Shown: one piece after another, positions 5,476 through 8,109 of the stretch
How the letters are laid out: each line of letters begins with the position of its first letter
How positions within the stretch are numbered: position 1 is the first letter of the stretch
Assembly: GCA_003564505.1 (NCBI GenBank)
Contig: PXFD01000049.1
Span: 1-8,109 of the forward strand
Source of the DNA: Syntrophomonadaceae bacterium
GTDB taxonomy: Bacteria > Bacillota_D > Dethiobacteria > DTU022
Direction of reading: 5' to 3'
Length of the DNA stretch: 8,109 nt
The notes under the pieces: generated by a model
The model's input: the letters and a program-made list of their open reading frames with translations, nothing else
Database searches by the model: none
What the model was told of the DNA's origin: nothing
Program-made: the position numbers and the translations under genes

Positions 5476-6213
5476 TCACTGCTTTGCCTGGAATAAATAA
5501 GCTGCATCTTGGTCTAAAATAACCAGGGTATCATGATGAAGCTGCAGCAGAGATGCCGGCAATTCGGTTGTAACTTTTCCGCTTAGCATTTCTTTAACAG
5601 CCTTTGCCTTGTTAAAGCCAGAAGCAAGCAGCACTATTTTTTTTGCCTTCATAATTGAACCTACACCCATGGTTACCGCCCTGCGAGGAACTTCTTTTTT
5701 AGATTTAAAGAAGCGGCTGTTTGCTTCAATTGTTTCTTCAGTTAAGTCTACAATATGTGTATCGACAGAAAGAAAACGGTTCGGTTCATTAAAACCAATA
5801 TGACCATTTGTGCCGATACCAAGCACCTGCAGATCGATCCCTCCGAAATTATTAATTTTCTGATCATATTCACGACAAACTTTTTCCGGTTTCATCTTTT
5901 CGGCGCTGGGGATATTAATATTACAGCTTTTCACGTTAACCTGTTTAAAGAAATGATGTTTCATATAATAGTGGTAACTCTGGGGATGGTCTGGTGCCAA
6001 ACCCACATATTCATCAAGATTAAAGGTAATAACTTCGCTAAAATCAAGATTATCCTGTTGGTGTATTTTGCTCAAAATGGCATACATGCCTTCCGGTGTT
6101 GAACCTGTTGGCAAACCGAGCACTGAATTCTTATTGGTTTGAACCTGCTCTGCAACAATTTCTGCAGCCATTTGACTTAACTCACGGTAATCTGCTGCAA
6201 TAATTATTTTCAT
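5476..6213 (-). CDS. nagB: Glucosamine-6-phosphate deaminase
   Basis: Converts glucosamine-6-phosphate to fructose-6-phosphate and ammonia, in the cytoplasm. The start is the ATG at 6213, with AGGGGGAA about 8 bases upstream. The 245 residues match the shorter Gram-positive form (E. coli NagB is about 266). The phosphate-binding LGLPTGSTPEGMY lies near residue 33, the catalytic Asp is in FNLDEYVGL, and GIGTNGHIGFNEP holds the ring-opening His and the nearby Glu. The residue before GHIGFNEP is Asn where the E. coli enzyme has Asp; from memory this Asn form is common in Bacillus-type NagB, so it does not signal inactivity. The gene is 24 bases after the nucleotidyltransferase-like gene and probably in its operon. 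No allosteric loop of E. coli type is evident. No clear rho-independent terminator follows it. Identification is very secure. Confidence 0.95.
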   Translation of the reverse strand: MKIIIAADYRELSQMAAEIVAEQVQTNKNSVLGLPTGSTPEGMYAILSKIHQQDNLDFSEVITFNLDEYVGLAPDHPQSYHYYMKHHFFKQVNVKSCNINIPSAEKMKPEKVCREYDQKINNFGGIDLQVLGIGTNGHIGFNEPNRFLSVDTHIVDLTEETIEANSRFFKSKKEVPRRAVTMGVGSIMKAKKIVLLASGFNKAKAVKEMLSGKVTTELPASLLQLHHDTLVILDQDAAYLFQAKQ

Positions 6214-6237
6214 ATCAGCCAGTTCCCCCTGGTAGAA

Positions 6238-7137
6238 TTAAAAAATTTCTTCTTTTTCCTCTGTAGTATAAAATAGAGCCATCAACTCTTCCAAATCTGA
6301 AGTTTCAGGCACTTTAAGCAGGGTTTCTTCCGCTTCAAACCTTTTATCAATTGCACTTTTTTCAAGAGTGCTAAGTTTATTGGGAATACCAAATTCAGTT
6401 ACCAGCTCTTTAACCCGGTCGAAAATTATTTTACTGCCGTAAAGATATTCTCCTTCATATATAATTTTAGCGGCGACCATTTTTTTGAAATTATCAAATA
6501 AGAGCTGCTGCTGTACAATGTTCATATCTTTTACAATATAATCCATTTCCTCCTTGGCAGCCGGATTCATCAAGAGGTTATATTTTTCCTTGTATAACAT
6601 GTTATCAAGATCTTCTAACATCTTTTCAGGCAGATCTTCTGTTATAGCTATAATATCAAGATCAGAACCTTTAACCAGTTCACCGGTGGAGGATTCGGGA
6701 CGTGGTTCGGTGTGGGCCATACCGAAAACGACATCCCCGGCGATTATGAATGTGGCTTTATCCAAAAATGAATCCTGATCAGGATGATTCCGGATTAAGC
6801 GTTCAACAGTATTGCGGGCCAGTTCAATCTTTCTTCTGCTTACTTCTGCAATCTCCGCTTCAATTTTTGAAGCCTTTCTATTAATTTCAGCCTGATCGCG
6901 ATCCAAGCCAACAACCGTGTAGTTTAAAAATTCTCTCATGATAGAAGGTGACAAGCGGGCATAACCTTCAACTTTCTGATCAAGCCGTAAATACCTCCTA
7001 CCGACTATCCTGGTTTTAATCTGATCGGAGCCTGCACAGTATTTCCAGGCAGCAAAAGTGTTCATACCGGTATCAAGTTGAAAATCCTTCCCGGTTAAAG
7101 GCCCTTTCTCTGTCAATATAGTTAGCGCTTTTGTCAT
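6238..7137 (-). CDS. Nucleotidyltransferase-fold protein of unknown role
   Basis: The product has 299 residues from the ATG at 7137, 10 bases after AGGTGA, which itself overlaps the TGA of the upstream gene. Residues 1-75 look like a small winged-helix or DNA/RNA-binding type domain (KALTILTEKGPLTGKDF, then IVGRRYLRLD). A charged helix follows at about 79-118. A DNA polymerase beta-type nucleotidyltransferase core then begins with IIAGDVVFG (131-139) and continues to KGSDLDIIAI (156-165), where the Asp pair D159/D161 would bind metal. The gap between the glycine motif and the DxD is longer than in most members. The C-terminal 100 residues are helical and end in an acidic EEKEEIF tail. I do not recognise a named family. 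Its place between a GlmU-C-like acyltransferase and nagB suggests a link to amino-sugar or envelope metabolism, but the fold fits nucleic-acid or protein nucleotidylation equally well. Confidence 0.6.
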   Translation of the reverse strand: MTKALTILTEKGPLTGKDFQLDTGMNTFAAWKYCAGSDQIKTRIVGRRYLRLDQKVEGYARLSPSIMREFLNYTVVGLDRDQAEINRKASKIEAEIAEVSRRKIELARNTVERLIRNHPDQDSFLDKATFIIAGDVVFGMAHTEPRPESSTGELVKGSDLDIIAITEDLPEKMLEDLDNMLYKEKYNLLMNPAAKEEMDYIVKDMNIVQQQLLFDNFKKMVAAKIIYEGEYLYGSKIIFDRVKELVTEFGIPNKLSTLEKSAIDKRFEAEETLLKVPETSDLEELMALFYTTEEKEEIF

Positions 7138-7147
7138 AATAATTAAA

Positions 7148-7960
7148 TCACCTGATATTTTGGCAATCCTGATCCTGCCTAACCTTGATCAAGGTGTCCT
7201 GTGGGTAGTAACCGCGAGCGGTCCCGTTAGGGTAAAGAAGGACATTTTTAGAAAGCAATGTCCCTGGAGCAGTAACACTGTTACAACCTGTTTCGACTCC
7301 GTCTCCTACTATAGCTCCAAATTTTCTTAAGCCGGTTTCATAAACAACATTATCAATATTTAATACCACCGGTGAGTCTACCATTTTCAGATTGGCCAGC
7401 TTTGTTCCGGCCCCGAGATTAACTTTGCCCAGGATACTATCACCGATGTAAGCAAAATGTCCGGCTTTACTTCCACCAAGCATTACTGAAGATTTTATCT
7501 CTGTCGCGTGACCGACCACACATTCATCACCGACAAGGACATTGCCCCGGATATATGCGCCATGCCTTACTTCTGAGTTATTTCCAATGTACGAAGGACC
7601 CTTGATCAGCGCCGTTGGTTCAATAATTGTGTTTTTCCCTATGTAAATATGATCATCCATGAGATAACAACCGGCAAAAATGATGCTGGCGCCCTCAAGC
7701 ACCATACCGTCTTTTTTCACTACTGCTATCTTCCCCGAGGTATCAATTTCAAATCCTCTTTCGATAACCTCACCGTTACAAAGAACAAGATCCTTTTCAA
7801 TCAATGATTTGCCTTTACGGGCTAAGGCAGTATTCGGTACAAGTTGATTTTCAATAAATCCCTTAACCTTCCCCAGCGCTTCCCAGACGTATTCAGTGTC
7901 TGTGAAAAGCATCTTGAAAGGATTAGCTTCCAGTTCAAAATAGTCCTCGGCTCTTAACAT
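7148..7960 (-). CDS. GlmU C-terminal-like left-handed beta-helix acyltransferase (no pyrophosphorylase domain)
   Basis: The preferred start is the ATG at 7960, 9 bases after AGGGGAG; the in-frame ATG at 7969 directly abuts that site and is rejected. The protein has 270 residues. An N-terminal helical segment (RAEDYFELEANPFKMLF, VWEALGKVKGFI) leads into hexapeptide repeats from about residue 90, including IYIGKNTIIEPTALI and GAYIRGNVLVGDECVVGHATEI. The stretch KAGHFAYIGDSILG then NLGAGTKLAN closely matches the acetyltransferase active site of GlmU, with the catalytic His at residue 168. GlmU's uridylyltransferase domain is absent, and the usual NYDG after GAGT is replaced by ANLK. It probably acylates a sugar phosphate or nucleotide sugar in the cytoplasm (family inference). 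It lies 24 bases after the upstream gene, and its stop overlaps the next ribosome binding site. Fold secure, substrate unknown. Confidence 0.8.
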   Translation of the reverse strand: MLRAEDYFELEANPFKMLFTDTEYVWEALGKVKGFIENQLVPNTALARKGKSLIEKDLVLCNGEVIERGFEIDTSGKIAVVKKDGMVLEGASIIFAGCYLMDDHIYIGKNTIIEPTALIKGPSYIGNNSEVRHGAYIRGNVLVGDECVVGHATEIKSSVMLGGSKAGHFAYIGDSILGKVNLGAGTKLANLKMVDSPVVLNIDNVVYETGLRKFGAIVGDGVETGCNSVTAPGTLLSKNVLLYPNGTARGYYPQDTLIKVRQDQDCQNIR

Positions 7961-7969
7961 GCTGCCCAT

Positions 7970-7976
7970 CTCCCCT
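7970..7976 (-). promoter_or_regulatory. Ribosome binding site that sets the acyltransferase start
   Basis: AGGGGAG directly abuts the ATG at 7969 but is 9 bases from the in-frame ATG at 7960, so the shorter start is the workable one. Confidence 0.7.
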
Positions 7977-7984
7977 AGCTGTAA

Positions 7985-8109
7985 TTATGCCTGTTTTATT
8001 TCAATATCTGTTCCGGGTTTTACCGCCTTCCATGCTTTCGGATCTCCAAGCAGCCGGCCAAGCGGGTTTACAGGACTGGCCGGTTTAATTTCAGTTGCCG
8101 TCGACATCG
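7985..8109 (-). CDS. C-terminal end of an unrecognised gene (5' end outside window)
   Basis: The frame is open from the right edge to TAA at 7987-7985 and gives 40 visible codons after an ATG at 8107, including PVNPLGRLLGDPKAWKAVKP and ending TDIEIKQA. The composition is protein-like, and the spacing to the next gene (24 bases to its preferred start) suits an operon. The frame has no upstream limit in the window, so it is most likely the tail of a longer gene, though a 40-residue protein starting at 8107 cannot be excluded. I do not recognise the family. Confidence 0.5.
   Translation of the reverse strand, partial: MSTATEIKPASPVNPLGRLLGDPKAWKAVKPGTDIEIKQA

Noticed and set aside
5420..5479. 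19-codon frame with GTG overlapping the nagB stop (starting VIILSSPGNIEEEL)
   Set aside because: Protein-like composition and a GTGA overlap drew attention, but it is very short, has no ribosome binding site and matches no family I recognise.

Overview
This window looks like chromosome from a moderately AT-rich, anaerobic Gram-positive bacterium, most likely a Clostridia-type Firmicute. The inference rests on strong purine-rich ribosome binding sites, short gaps in same-strand gene strings, a Bacillus-type NagB active-site motif, a ferredoxin-thioredoxin reductase (FTR) catalytic protein outside a cyanobacterial context, and a probable selenocysteine codon. No taxon marker is present, so this stays an inference.

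Layout. The left edge (1-561, + strand) is the C-terminal part of threonine synthase. It converges on a long minus-strand block that fills the rest of the window. Read in the direction of transcription (right to left), that block starts with the tail of an unrecognised gene (8109-7985). Next come a GlmU-C-like left-handed beta-helix acyltransferase, a nucleotidyltransferase-fold protein of unknown role, and glucosamine-6-phosphate deaminase (nagB); together these look like an amino-sugar operon. After a 190-odd base gap with a plausible promoter comes a second string: 3-phosphoglycerate dehydrogenase (serA), a glutaredoxin-like protein, an FTR catalytic protein with an N-terminal LysW-like zinc ribbon, a divergent DapF-superfamily epimerase, and a secreted or membrane-anchored bactofilin-like repeat protein.

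Main discovery. The FTR gene appears to end at TGA (3045-3043), just where the family's last and catalytic cysteine should be. The visible protein ends ...GHCY, and reading through the TGA gives GHCY-U-NLFHLKE. This restores the CxC-x-L-[FY] tail typical of clostridial FTRs, with selenocysteine in place of the active-site cysteine that sits next to the 4Fe-4S cluster. A perfect 8-bp hairpin with a GUU loop lies 17-35 bases after the TGA and fits the general form of a bacterial SECIS. An ordinary gene call would give a protein eight residues too short and lacking its redox-active residue. With the glutaredoxin-like gene that overlaps it upstream, this suggests a ferredoxin-driven, selenium-dependent thiol-reduction module in a serA operon.
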